Assembly: GCA_049437325.1 (NCBI GenBank)
Contig: JBMTIM010000006.1
Span: 15,270-79,269, forward strand
Direction: 5' to 3'
DNA length: 64,000 bases
Source of the DNA: UBA11606 sp049437325
GTDB taxonomy: Bacteria > Actinomycetota > Acidimicrobiia > Acidimicrobiales > Aldehydirespiratoraceae
Shown here: piece after piece, positions 24,819-33,824 of the stretch
Layout of the letters: each line of letters opens with the position of its first letter
Numbering within the stretch: the stretch's first letter is position 1
The notes under the pieces: generated by a model
The model's database searches: none
Told to the model about the DNA's origin: nothing
What the model saw: the letters and a program-made list of their open reading frames with translations, nothing else
Made by a program: the position numbers and the translations under genes

Positions 24819-25816
24819 CAGCCCTCGTTCAATTCGTGTTCGAGTCGCTTGCTCACCACGGCCACCGCCGACAGCGCCTGCGAGTAGTCCATTCTGGTCG
24901 GGCCCAGCACACCGATGGTGCCAGCGGCATCGCCTTCCACCACGAACGGGGCAATGACGAGCGAACAGTCGGTGAGTGGCTCGACCCCGGTTTCGTTGCC
25001 GATCGCAACCCGCATCCCTCGATCGAGCACATTTCGGATGAGTGACACCACGACGATCTGCTCCTCGAGAATGGTGAGCACGTCGCGCACCTGATCGACG
25101 GCCTCGAACGCCCCGGCGAGCCGCGAAGCACCACCGACGTAGAGCTCGGCTCGACGTCCCGCTGCACTCAGAGCAGCAACTGCCGCGTCGAGCAGCGGGT
25201 CTGCGTCGGCCGACGCACCGATATCGGTGCCGCCGAGTTCGTGCAGCGTCTTGCCCTCGACCGCACGGGTGAGTCGGCGCCCGGCATCATCGACGATCGC
25301 TGCCGTGAGTTCGGTCTCCACCTCGACCGTGCGCTTCTCGATCACACCGTTGGACAACACAGCGACGACCATTGCGACATGGCTCGACAGATCGATGAGT
25401 TGCACGCTGCGGACCGTGGCCTGTTCGGCCGAAGGTCCGACGACGACCGCGGTCCAGTCGGTCAAACGGGTGAGGAGGTCACTCGTGCGCTCCATCATTG
25501 CTTCGATCTGCCCATGGGCCCCGTTGAAGAAGTCCCGAACCGCCTGTGGTTCGCTCGAGGTGACACCCGACTCGTCGTTGCGGAGCCGGTCGACGAAAAA
25601 CCGATAGCCCTTGTCGGTCGGAATCCGGCCGGCCGATGTGTGGGGCTGGGCCAGGTACCCGGCCTCCTCGAGCGCTGCCATCTCGTTGCGCACCGTGGCA
25701 GACGAAACCTCGACACCGGGTGCCGTTGCGATCCGACCCGAACCAACAGGTTGAGCGGTCCCGATGTACTCCTGGACGACCGCCGACAAGATCGCTGCTT
25801 TGCGCTCGTCGAGCAT
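24818..25816 (-). CDS. hrcA: Heat-inducible transcription repressor HrcA
   Basis: 332 residues, repressor of class I heat-shock genes. N-terminal winged helix MLDERKAAILSAVVQEYIGT, then VSSATVRNEMAALEEAGYL and SAGRIPTDKGYRFFVD, which are family signatures. I chose the ATG at 25816 because the family starts there; 32 further codons upstream are unlike HrcA. GATAAT lies seven bases upstream. The expected CIRCE operator (TTAGCACTC-N9-GAGTGCTAA) is not recognisable in the preceding 200 bases, so autoregulation through the classical element is not evident. Confidence 0.95.
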   Translation of the reverse strand: MLDERKAAILSAVVQEYIGTAQPVGSGRIATAPGVEVSSATVRNEMAALEEAGYLAQPHTSAGRIPTDKGYRFFVDRLRNDESGVTSSEPQAVRDFFNGAHGQIEAMMERTSDLLTRLTDWTAVVVGPSAEQATVRSVQLIDLSSHVAMVVAVLSNGVIEKRTVEVETELTAAIVDDAGRRLTRAVEGKTLHELGGTDIGASADADPLLDAAVAALSAAGRRAELYVGGASRLAGAFEAVDQVRDVLTILEEQIVVVSLIRNVLDRGMRVAIGNETGVEPLTDCSLVIAPFVVEGDAAGTIGVLGPTRMDYSQALSAVAVVSKRLEHELNEG

Positions 25817-26024
25817 GTGCCCATTATCGCCGCCGGCCCTCTGCTTTGCGATCCGGGGCGGGACCAATTTCTCTGCCGGGGACGACCGGCACCACTCACA
25901 AGAATGCAGCACCGAGTTCGGTTACCGTCGAGAGATGGGCACAGATGGTGGCGGGTTCTGACCGACCCTCACCCGGCCACAGGGAAGATTCCCATCCAGC
26001 GCAGTCCTGGAAACGCAGGAGTGA

Positions 26025-27809
26025 TCAGTCGTCGAGTTGCAGCGCAGAGATGAAGGCTTCTTGCGGAATATCGACCCGGCCGATCGACTTCATCCGCTTC
26101 TTGCCCTCTTTCTGTTTGTTGAGCAGCTTGTTCTTGCGAGTGACGTCGCCGCCGTACAGCTTGGCGGTGACGTCTTTGCGGTAGGCCTTGACGTTGGTGC
26201 GGGCAATGATCTTGCCGCCGATGGCGGCCTGAATGGGAACCTCGAAGTTCTGGCGCGGAATCAATTCTTTGAGTTTGTCGGCCATCTTCTTGCCGTAGTC
26301 GTACGCCTTGTCGTGGTGCACGATCGTGCTGAACGCATCGACGGGGTCGCCGTGAAGAAGGATGTCGACTTTGACCAGCTTGTCGACGGTGTACCCGTCT
26401 TGCTCGTAGTCGAGTGACGCGTAGCCCTGTGTGCGGCTCTTGAGCTGGTCGAAGAAGTCGATGACGACCTCGGCGAGCGGGAGGCGGTAGTGGAGTTCGA
26501 CTCGTTCGGGTGACAAGTACTCCATCTTCACCATTTCGCCCCGGCGTGTCTGGCAGAGATCCATGACCGTCCCGGTGTACTCAGACGGCGTGAGAATGCT
26601 CGCTCTGAGGTACGGCTCGGCAATGGCAGTGATCTCCGCGGCCGGTGGCATCTCGGACGGGTTCGAGACCTCGATGGTGGTTCCGTCACCCCGCGTGATG
26701 TGGTACTCGACGGAGGGAGCGGTGGAGATCAACGAGAGGCCGAACTCGCGCTCGATGCGTTCGCGGACGATCTCCATGTGGAGCAGGCCGAGGAAACCGC
26801 AGCGGAAGCCGAAGCCGAGCGCACCCGACGTCTCGGGCTCGAACGTGAACGAACTGTCGTTGAGGCGCAGCTTCTCGAGCGCCTCGCGCAAGTCGGTGAA
26901 TTCGTCACCGTCGATCGGGTACAAGCCCGAAAAGACCATCGGCTTGGGTTCCTGGTAGCCATCGAGAGGCTCCAGAGCACCGCCTTTGTCGGTGGTCACG
27001 GTTTCACCAGACTTGGCTTCCCCCACGTCCTTGATCCCGGCGATGAGGTACCCGGTCTCGCCGGGACCGAGCGCGTCGACCGGCACGTTGTCCGGTGTGC
27101 GCACACCGATCTCGTCGGGCTGGTGAGACGTCCCAGCCTGCATGAAGCGGAGCTTGTCCTTGGTCCGCATCACACCGTTGACCACCCGGATCGACGACAC
27201 GACGCCGCGGTACTGGTCGAAGTGCGAGTCGAAGATGAGCGCTTGGAGCGGCCCGTCGGGATCCCCCTCGGGTGGCGGCGTGAAGTCGACCACGGCATTC
27301 AGCAATTCGGCCACCCCCTCCCCCGTCTTGGCCGAGATGCGCAGAATGTCGTCGGCTGGGATGCCGAGCACGTTCTCGATCTCGGCGGCGTAGCGATCGG
27401 GTTCGGCCGCCGGCAGATCGATCTTGTTGAGGCAGGCGACGATCTCGAGATCGTTCTCCATCGCCAAATAGCAATTCGCCAGGGTCTGGGCCTCGATGCC
27501 CTGCGCTGCGTCGACCACGAGGATGACGCTCTCACAGGCGGCGAGCGATCGACTGACCTCATAGCCGAAGTCGACATGCCCAGGCGTGTCGATCAGGTTG
27601 ACCACGTGGTCGTTCCAGTCGAGGCGGACCGACTGGAGCTTGATCGTGATCCCCCGCTCACGTTCCAAATCCATCGAATCGAGGTATTGGGCGCGCATGT
27701 CACGAGCCTCGACAGCCCCGGTCAACTCGAGCATGCGATCGGCGAGGGTGGACTTGCCATGATCGATATGGGCGATGATCGACGTGTTGCGAATGCGTTC
27801 GAGTTCCAT
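26025..27809 (-). CDS. lepA: Elongation factor 4 (LepA)
   Basis: 594-residue ribosomal GTPase. Walker A AHIDHGKSTLADR at the N-terminus, DTPGHVDF and NKIDLP follow, then the LepA-specific C-terminal domain ending in VKAYRKDVTAKLYGGDVTRKNKLLNKQKEGKKRMK in pieces conserved across the family (for example ARTNVKAYRKDVTAK). Start ATG with AAAGGAG four bases upstream. The gap of about 200 bases to hrcA contains no gene that I can support; a short GC hairpin (GCCGG..CCGGC) lies there. Confidence 0.97.
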   Translation of the reverse strand: MELERIRNTSIIAHIDHGKSTLADRMLELTGAVEARDMRAQYLDSMDLERERGITIKLQSVRLDWNDHVVNLIDTPGHVDFGYEVSRSLAACESVILVVDAAQGIEAQTLANCYLAMENDLEIVACLNKIDLPAAEPDRYAAEIENVLGIPADDILRISAKTGEGVAELLNAVVDFTPPPEGDPDGPLQALIFDSHFDQYRGVVSSIRVVNGVMRTKDKLRFMQAGTSHQPDEIGVRTPDNVPVDALGPGETGYLIAGIKDVGEAKSGETVTTDKGGALEPLDGYQEPKPMVFSGLYPIDGDEFTDLREALEKLRLNDSSFTFEPETSGALGFGFRCGFLGLLHMEIVRERIEREFGLSLISTAPSVEYHITRGDGTTIEVSNPSEMPPAAEITAIAEPYLRASILTPSEYTGTVMDLCQTRRGEMVKMEYLSPERVELHYRLPLAEVVIDFFDQLKSRTQGYASLDYEQDGYTVDKLVKVDILLHGDPVDAFSTIVHHDKAYDYGKKMADKLKELIPRQNFEVPIQAAIGGKIIARTNVKAYRKDVTAKLYGGDVTRKNKLLNKQKEGKKRMKSIGRVDIPQEAFISALQLDD

Positions 27810-27976
27810 GGGCTCCTTTGCGCCGCTGGCGCAGATGCTCTCCGTTGCGCCGTCGACGGTCAGGGGGGACAGCCCCCAAAGCTACCGACGTTCGGGTGCG
27901 ATCAGTGGCTGTGCCCCGATAGCCTTCGGACCTCGCGGATTCATCTGTCCGCTCCGTTGTTCTCAGGTAGGTAGTC

Positions 27977-28231
27977 GTGGCCAACATCAAGTCGCAGATC
28001 AAGCGCAATCGTCAGACCGTGAAGCGAAACCTCGCCAACCGCAAGGTGCGAAGCGAGATTCACACACGTACCCGAGCTGCCAATGCTGCCGTTGCCGAGG
28101 GAGCGGACAACGCCGAAGAACTCGTTCGCGCCGCGATCTCCCGCATCGACAAGGCCGCTGCGAACGGTGTCATGCACAAGAACAAGGCTGCCCGCAAGAA
28201 GAGCCAGCTGGCCAAGCAGCTCAGCAGCTGA
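27977..28231 (+). CDS. rpsT: 30S ribosomal protein S20
   Basis: 84-residue basic protein, starting at GTG with AGGTAGG ten bases upstream. Sequence MANIKSQIKRNRQTVKRNLAN and the C-terminal GVMHKNKAARKKSQLAKQL are diagnostic for S20, an early 16S rRNA binder. Convergent with holA, the usual neighbour of rpsT in actinobacteria. Confidence 0.97.
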   Translation: MANIKSQIKRNRQTVKRNLANRKVRSEIHTRTRAANAAVAEGADNAEELVRAAISRIDKAAANGVMHKNKAARKKSQLAKQLSS

Positions 28232-28307
28232 CCCGGCAGCCGCAAGCGCCTTCGAGCACCTGATCTCCACCGCCGCCACCACACATTCGTGGTGTCACCG
28301 CTGCGTC

Positions 28308-29342
28308 CTAGCGCCGGCTGAGGTTCGCCAAGCGAGCCACAAGCACTTCCATCACCAATTCGGGGGGCCAGTCTTTGGTTCCCCGTAGGTCGAGATCGGC
28401 CTCGGCGAGCAGTTCGATCGCTCGGGCGAGCTTCTCGGTGCCGAGCTTGCGACCCTGCTGCATCGCCTTCTTGGCCGGAAATGTCGATCCCTTCATTCCG
28501 AGCAGCTGAGCCGCGGCCTTTTCGTCGCGGACATCGGCACCATCGAGACGCAACATGTTGCTGTACCGCCGGTGCAGCACTGCCGTGAGCCTGAAGGCAG
28601 CGCCATTGCGATCGGTTGGTGACCCGGCAGAGGGAATCAGCCGGGGTAGCAGTTGCAGCGCAGCAGCGACGTCTCCCCTGTCGATCGCATCGTCGAGCGC
28701 CCATGGAACCGTTGCGCCAGCCTCGCCGCCGAAGGTGACCACGTCGTCGACGCTGACCGTGGCGTCGGCACCGAGCGCTCCTTCGAGGGTTCGCACGAGG
28801 CCGACGACTCGGCTCCGATCCTCGCCCAGCAGTTCTTCGATCGCCGCAACCGCAGGTCGTTCGAACTGCAACGAGCTCGATCCGAGCTGGTCGCGCAACC
28901 AGTCCCCCGCTGCCTTGCCCTTGGGAGCAGCCGTCTGCTGGACCAGTGCGCCGGCGACCTCGGCTGCCTCTTTGATGGCCTTCGGAAGTGACGGCATCCG
29001 CTCGACCTTCGGATCGACACCCTTTTCCCACACCAGCACGAGGTCCGTCGTCTCGAGTGGCTCGGCCAGCAGATCGACGATCGGCAGATAGTCGTCTTTT
29101 TTCGAAAAACGGCTCAGGTGACGGCCGACCACCACCCGACGGTCGGTCAAGAACGGAGGCGTCCGAACGGCATCGAGCACCTTGGCGGGTTCGTAGCCCC
29201 CGCTGTCGTTTCGGTAATCGGCCTCGGTGAGCGTTTCGAGCATGAGGCTGCGGTCGCCGCTTCCCACCAGTTCGTCGACGGCCGCGATGACTGCCTCGCC
29301 GACAAGAACAGGATCGTCACCAATGATCAGTCGCAGGGCCAC
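28308..29342 (-). CDS. holA: DNA polymerase III delta subunit
   Basis: 344-residue clamp-loader subunit that opens the sliding clamp. The family pattern is present: N-terminal LRLIIGDDPVLVGEAV, the conserved KRRVVVxR-like stretch FLTDRRVVVGRHLSR, and the C-terminal helical collar with RRYSNMLRLDG. Starts four bases after folP. Last gene of the comEA-comEC-selenoprotein-folP-holA run. Confidence 0.93.
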   Translation of the reverse strand: MALRLIIGDDPVLVGEAVIAAVDELVGSGDRSLMLETLTEADYRNDSGGYEPAKVLDAVRTPPFLTDRRVVVGRHLSRFSKKDDYLPIVDLLAEPLETTDLVLVWEKGVDPKVERMPSLPKAIKEAAEVAGALVQQTAAPKGKAAGDWLRDQLGSSSLQFERPAVAAIEELLGEDRSRVVGLVRTLEGALGADATVSVDDVVTFGGEAGATVPWALDDAIDRGDVAAALQLLPRLIPSAGSPTDRNGAAFRLTAVLHRRYSNMLRLDGADVRDEKAAAQLLGMKGSTFPAKKAMQQGRKLGTEKLARAIELLAEADLDLRGTKDWPPELVMEVLVARLANLSRR

Positions 29343-29346
29343 GTGA

Positions 29347-30183
29347 TCAGTGTCGCCGATGCTGCAGCACAGCGCTCATCGTGTCGGCCAGACGACGGTT
29401 GCCCTTCACGTCGTGCGCACGCAGAATCCGGCAGCCGAGCGCGATCCCCAGGGCATGAGCACCGAAGGTGACCTCGCGTCGGTCGTCGACCTCGGTGCCC
29501 ACAAGCTCACCGAGGAAGCCCTTGTTCGATGCAGAGAGAAAAACTGGAAAGCCGAGCGCAACCAGATCGTCGCTGTGGTGGAGCAACTCGGTCGACATCA
29601 TCGGGGTTTTTCCCAAGTCGAGACCGGCATCGACCATGATCCGCTCACGAGCAACCCCGGCGGCTCGCGCCTGCTCCGCCCGCACCCGCAGGAAGTCGGT
29701 GACCTCGCGGCGCACGTCGCCGTAGATCGGATGCGGATCGGGGATACGGGGGCCGATCCGAACGTGGGTCGCAACAACCGATGCACCATGGCGGACAGCC
29801 ACAGGAAGGAAGTCTGGATCGGCAAACCCACTGATGTCGTTCCCGATGCACGCACCGGCCCGGCACGATTCGTCGAAGACCGAGGCGCGGAACGTGTCGA
29901 CCGAGATCGGCAGGTCGAATCGGGACCGGAGCGCCTCGACTGCAGGGACGACTCGGTCCAACTCCTCTTGCACAGTGACTTCAGGACCGGGTCCGGCCTT
30001 CGAACCTCCGACGTCGAGGAAGTCCGCGCCCTCGTCGACGAGTTGCTCAGCCTTGGCGAGAAAGTCGTCGAACGCCCAGTACTGACCGCCGTCGTAGAAG
30101 GAATCCGGCGTGCGGTTGAGAATGCCCATCACGAGCGCCCGCGTCGTGATGTCGAACCGGGTGGTGCCGAGATCCACGAACAT
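29347..30183 (-). CDS. folP: Dihydropteroate synthase-like protein
   Basis: 278-residue TIM-barrel enzyme of the pterin-binding family (PF00809), joining p-aminobenzoate to the pterin pyrophosphate in folate synthesis. Motifs: MGILNRTPDSFYDGG (the usual NxTPDSFxDGG), DVGGSKAGPG, ISVDTF, GNDISGF, and SASNKGFLG, which is an SxKxF-like loop. The final RAHDVKGNRRLADTM carries the RxHDV pterin motif. Actinobacteria often have two folP copies, one of unclear activity; only one is visible here. It lies between the selenoprotein and holA genes. The rest of the folate pathway is not in the window. Confidence 0.88.
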   Translation of the reverse strand: MFVDLGTTRFDITTRALVMGILNRTPDSFYDGGQYWAFDDFLAKAEQLVDEGADFLDVGGSKAGPGPEVTVQEELDRVVPAVEALRSRFDLPISVDTFRASVFDESCRAGACIGNDISGFADPDFLPVAVRHGASVVATHVRIGPRIPDPHPIYGDVRREVTDFLRVRAEQARAAGVARERIMVDAGLDLGKTPMMSTELLHHSDDLVALGFPVFLSASNKGFLGELVGTEVDDRREVTFGAHALGIALGCRILRAHDVKGNRRLADTMSAVLQHRRH

Positions 30184-30210
30184 CGGCGCCGACCCTAGCG
30201 CTTGATCGAA

Positions 30211-31290
30211 TCAGCCGGAGGCTCCACCGAACAACGACATCGGGTCGTCGGCCCCGCCTCCGACAACTGCCCGCAGGTCTGAGTTGGCGGCACCAGCGAA
30301 CGAGTCGAGATCGAGTTGAACACGAATCTCGGCGGAGGCCGAGGCCAGACCCTCGTCGATCGGAATGCCGGTGCCGTCGGCCACACGGACCAGCCCAGAG
30401 AACGCGGCGACGGTTGCCGCTGCCTGCGCAGCGCCATCCATGCCGACGCTTGCGATCAGGGCCCGCCGTGACTCAGCGAGCGGAGCGCCCCGCACTGCGG
30501 CCTCGGCAAAGGCGAGAAGTTCGGCTCCGCCGGCGATTCCGCTCTCGGCTGGATCCCCCGAACCGATGGCCGTGTCGAGATCGACCTCGACTTCCATCGC
30601 GTCACTGCTCGCACGGAGCAGCGTCGTATGGGCAGTCGTTCAATAGAAACATTCGTTCATCGCTGCCACCCTCGCTGCCACGAGTTCGACCTGCGGGCGC
30701 GACAACGGGGTGGTCCAGACGAGCTCGTCGAACCCTGCGGCCGAGTACATCGGACGCACGAGCGTGTAGAAGGTCGTGTTCGCGCTCGGTACCTGGCTCA
30801 GCGCACGAGCGACATTCGCAAATGGAAACGGTTCGAGCATCTTGACGTGGGCGCCGATGTCTCCGAGTCCGTCCGGGGTCAGGCGCGACGCCTCACCGGG
30901 TGTGGTCGCCGGGCTGATCGGTTCGACGTCGGCACCGACCGCGTCGGCGAAGAGACGCAAGGCAACGGCAACGGCGGTGGTACCGACGAGCTCCACGTAG
31001 GGACCCTCTCCCAGTTCAGCGATCCGTTCGGCGGCCCACGCCGCATCGACGGATCCCGGCTCACATGCGATGCGATCGATGACCGCGCACGCCGACCGCC
31101 CAAGGGTGCTGTTCGCAACGGGCAGATCGTGATTCCACGGTGCAACGTGGCGCTGTCGGCTCCGAGCATCGGCTCGCGCGACGATCGAGCCGATTGCGTC
31201 GGCCTCGAACCACGTACCACTCCTGCCGAGCCGCGTTCGGGTCTCCTCGATTGCATCTGCGTAGTCGGACCCGACCGAGATCATGGCCAT
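30211..31290 (-). CDS. AhpD-like peroxidase selenoprotein, UGA at the active site
   Basis: About 359 residues, read through a UGA at 30642-30640 (codon 217 from the ATG at 31290). Around it the protein reads AAMNECFY-Sec-TTAHTTLLR. This is the AhpD active-site pattern with Sec in the second cysteine position: Glu to first Cys is 12 residues, Cys to Sec three, Sec to His four, the same spacings as Mycobacterium AhpD E118, C130, C133, H137. Both flanks are carboxymuconolactone decarboxylase/AhpD-like helices; the N-terminal half is a second, degenerate repeat (GPYVELVGTTAVAVALRLFA). GGAGG lies before the ATG at 31290, while ATG 31284 overlaps the comEC stop. Ordinary callers give two genes (30640-31290 and 30211-30597). 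Confidence 0.88.
30605..30642 (-). promoter_or_regulatory. Candidate bacterial SECIS element of the AhpD-like gene
   Basis: On the minus strand the UGA (30642-30640) is followed after 18 bases by CTGCTC (30621-30616), loop CGTGC, and GAGCAG (30610-30605). The six-base stem is perfect and can extend by a G-U and a C-G pair. The apical loop contains GU and lies about 25 bases after the UGA, as for bacterial SECIS hairpins. Confidence 0.6.
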
Positions 31291-33071
31291 GCCACCTCCT
31301 CGACCCCATCGTTGCACGGCGTCGTGCCGGCAGGACAGACGACCAAGCGCGCCTCGTCGCCTGGCTGCAGTCGCACGACAAGGCCAGCGAAACGTCGCAC
31401 CGTGCCTCTCTGCACCGTCGATGCGCCAGGCACCCGATGCATGGGCGGTGCAAGAATCGTCTCGGTGCCATAGCGATCGACGAGGGAGACCACGGCGAAC
31501 GCATCAGCGGCGTCTCCGTCGGTGGCAACAATGGCATCGACCCGTCGAACTCCCGCCTTCCGCACTCGTTCGACGACGTCGTCGGGCCGGTGCGGGTCGT
31601 CGAGCACCAGGACGGTGAACCCACCCGACACAATCGACGTCACCCCTGCTCCGACCAACGATCGGCCTTGGGGTGGCTCCGGGACCGCTGCGATCGCAGC
31701 GCCGACAACCACACCGAGCGTCGCCAGTGCACACAGCCGACTCCGTCGGCCACCGCAGACGAGGCCGACCACGCCTCCTGCGGTGACGAGCAACGCCACG
31801 GGTCCCAGCATCGCGGCCGGTGCAAGTGCGGACCGGTGGGCCACCCAACGCACCCAGGTGACGAGTGCCTCCGTCGGCCAATGCACGAGCTCTGCCACCG
31901 GTCCGCCGGCAACGCCGGCGAGCAGCCCTGCCGTGCAACCCCACACCATGATCGGACCGGATGCGGGACCGGCCAGAAGGTTGGCCGGCAGGCTTGCCAG
32001 GGGCAGCGGGCCGAAGGTGAACACGAGGAGCGGCGACACCGCCAGTTGGGCTGCGATCGTTGTTGCGGCAGCGGTCCGGACGAACGATGGACCCCGCAGC
32101 TGAGCAGCAAGCGGTTGCGAACACCAGACGATGCCCGCCGTGGCGGCAACCGACAGACGGAACGCGAGCACGTGGACGAGGAAGGGATCGATCACGACAA
32201 GGGTGGCAACGGCAACCGAGAGTCCGCGCCGCCCGTCGACCGGCGTGCCCATCGCGGCGGCCCCAAGGGCCACCCCTGCCATCGCAACGGCCCGCAAGAC
32301 CGACGGTTCGAAGCGGGTGAGCAGCGCGAAGAATGCGAGCGCGCCGAACAGCACGACCAACCGAGAGCCGGGGCGAAAGCGGCCGACGAGCGGCATCAGC
32401 ACCGCGATGACGAACGCAACGTTCTGACCCGAAACCACGAGGAGGTGACCGAGACCCGCCGCTCGGAAGTCGTCGGCGGTGACCGCCGACTGGGCCCGAT
32501 CATCACCGATCACCATTCCCAGAAAAATCGCGCGATCGTCGCGGTCGAGCTCCGCTGCGCCATCACCGAGCACGCGCCGCACCCGATTGGCCATCCGGGC
32601 GACAGGAGAGCCGGCTTGGGATCCGAAGATCGCGTCGACACTGATCGTTCCGACCTCGTGCCGCCACCGCGCCCACCCATCTCGGTCGGTGACGGGGCGG
32701 AATCGACCCGCGATCCGAAGTTGCTCACCGGCGAGTGCATCATCGAGGTGACTCGCCACTCGGCCATGCGCAGCAATCGACACGCGGTGTCCGTCCCAGC
32801 GTGCACCAGCCCGCATCCCGGCAGCCCCGAACGGATGCGGATCGGATGTCAACGTCACCCACGTGTCGACCGGACCGGCGTCGGGCGGATCGAGGCCCGC
32901 AAGGGCCCGGCTACCGAGGAAGGAGCAGAGCACGGCCGCCGCCAGTGCGAACGCAAGCCAGGTGCGCCGGGTCAGCGCCACCACCACTGCGATACCAACA
33001 ACTGCGCCAGGCACCGGCCACATCGCCACCGCACCGACGGTGGCCCCGATCGCCACCGCATGCGCCCTCAC
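31281..33071 (-). CDS. comEC: ComEC/Rec2-family DNA uptake channel protein
   Basis: 596-residue inner-membrane protein for import of single-stranded DNA. It has N-terminal hydrophobic helices, a soluble OB-like part, and the competence domain with GLGHLLVVSGQNVAFV, the family hallmark, followed by a run of helices (for example LRAVAMAGVALGAAAMG). The C-terminal part is a beta-lactamase-like remnant: where active proteins have an SHxDxDH metal motif it has VATDGDAADA, so the nuclease-type site is lost. It overlaps comEA upstream and the selenoprotein gene downstream by four or more bases. Confidence 0.93.
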   Translation of the reverse strand: MRAHAVAIGATVGAVAMWPVPGAVVGIAVVVALTRRTWLAFALAAAVLCSFLGSRALAGLDPPDAGPVDTWVTLTSDPHPFGAAGMRAGARWDGHRVSIAAHGRVASHLDDALAGEQLRIAGRFRPVTDRDGWARWRHEVGTISVDAIFGSQAGSPVARMANRVRRVLGDGAAELDRDDRAIFLGMVIGDDRAQSAVTADDFRAAGLGHLLVVSGQNVAFVIAVLMPLVGRFRPGSRLVVLFGALAFFALLTRFEPSVLRAVAMAGVALGAAAMGTPVDGRRGLSVAVATLVVIDPFLVHVLAFRLSVAATAGIVWCSQPLAAQLRGPSFVRTAAATTIAAQLAVSPLLVFTFGPLPLASLPANLLAGPASGPIMVWGCTAGLLAGVAGGPVAELVHWPTEALVTWVRWVAHRSALAPAAMLGPVALLVTAGGVVGLVCGGRRSRLCALATLGVVVGAAIAAVPEPPQGRSLVGAGVTSIVSGGFTVLVLDDPHRPDDVVERVRKAGVRRVDAIVATDGDAADAFAVVSLVDRYGTETILAPPMHRVPGASTVQRGTVRRFAGLVVRLQPGDEARLVVCPAGTTPCNDGVEEVAWP

Positions 33072-33751
33072 GGGCGGACAAGGTCACGAATGGCCTCGAG
33101 CTTCACCGGACCGATCCCGGCCACCTCGAGGAGATCTTCGACGGTGCGAAACGATCCCTCTCTGTCACGGTGTTCGACGATCGCTGCCGCAAGGGCCGGC
33201 CCGATTCCGGGGAGCGTCTCCAGTTGCGCGACGCTTGCTCGAGAAAGAACGATCAACCCGGTGGTGTTTCCGTCTGCGAAGGCGCCCGACGTGCCTGCCC
33301 CACCGGTCACCACATCCGGTGCCGCCTCACCGATCAGTGGGATCCAGATCCGCTGACCGTCCGCCACCTGCTGGGCCAGATTGACCCGACTCCGATCGGC
33401 GTTGTTGCCCAAGCCGCCCGCTGCTTCGACGGCATCGATGACTCTGCTCCCGACCGTCACCTCATGGACCCCAGGTCGCACCACAGCTCCGTCGACATGA
33501 ACAACCACCACAGCTGGCCCAGAGGTGGTGGATGACGAGAGCGCAGGGACATCGGCGACCATCGGCAGCACCGTTTCGACCGGTGGTGGCGGTGGTCGAA
33601 GCGCCCACCATGCCCCAAGGCCGACGGCAAGCACGCCAACGGCCCCGATGGCAACACTCGCAGGCCGGAGCCCGAGGCGGTCGGCGAGCAGTACCGGCGC
33701 GCGACGCCACGAGAAGTCGTCGAATTCGAAATGGTCGTCAGCGTCCAACAC
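33068..33751 (-). CDS. comEA: ComEA-family DNA receptor
   Basis: 227 residues: a short cytoplasmic start, one transmembrane helix (SVAIGAVGVLAVGLGAWWAL, about residues 35-54), a proline/serine-rich linker, a SLBB-like domain (VVHVDGAVVRPGVHEVTVG), and a C-terminal helix-hairpin-helix DNA-binding domain (LETLPGIGPALAAAIVEHR and LLEVAGIGPVKLEAI). This is the surface DNA receptor that feeds ComEC. Four-base overlap with comEC shows cotranscription. Together they suggest natural transformation, although no type IV pilus genes lie here. Confidence 0.95.
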   Translation of the reverse strand: MLDADDHFEFDDFSWRRAPVLLADRLGLRPASVAIGAVGVLAVGLGAWWALRPPPPPVETVLPMVADVPALSSSTTSGPAVVVVHVDGAVVRPGVHEVTVGSRVIDAVEAAGGLGNNADRSRVNLAQQVADGQRIWIPLIGEAAPDVVTGGAGTSGAFADGNTTGLIVLSRASVAQLETLPGIGPALAAAIVEHRDREGSFRTVEDLLEVAGIGPVKLEAIRDLVRP

Positions 33752-33824
33752 GCCCTCCGGTCAGCCGGGGCTGTGGGGGAAGTGAAGGGGCCGAGCAGCC
33801 TGATGCTCTCAGGCCATCAGACGG

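Noticed and set aside
25817..26024. CIRCE operator before hrcA
   Set aside because: No TTAGCACTC-N9-GAGTGCTAA or close variant is visible on either strand.
28277..28294. Hairpin CACCAC/GTGGTG after rpsT as terminator
   Set aside because: The stem is only six pairs and no T run follows on the plus strand.
30640..30642. Premature stop making the AhpD-like gene a pseudogene
   Set aside because: The TGA sits exactly at an active-site Cys position, both flanks keep normal coding character and AhpD spacing, and a second Sec codon in selD supports decoding.
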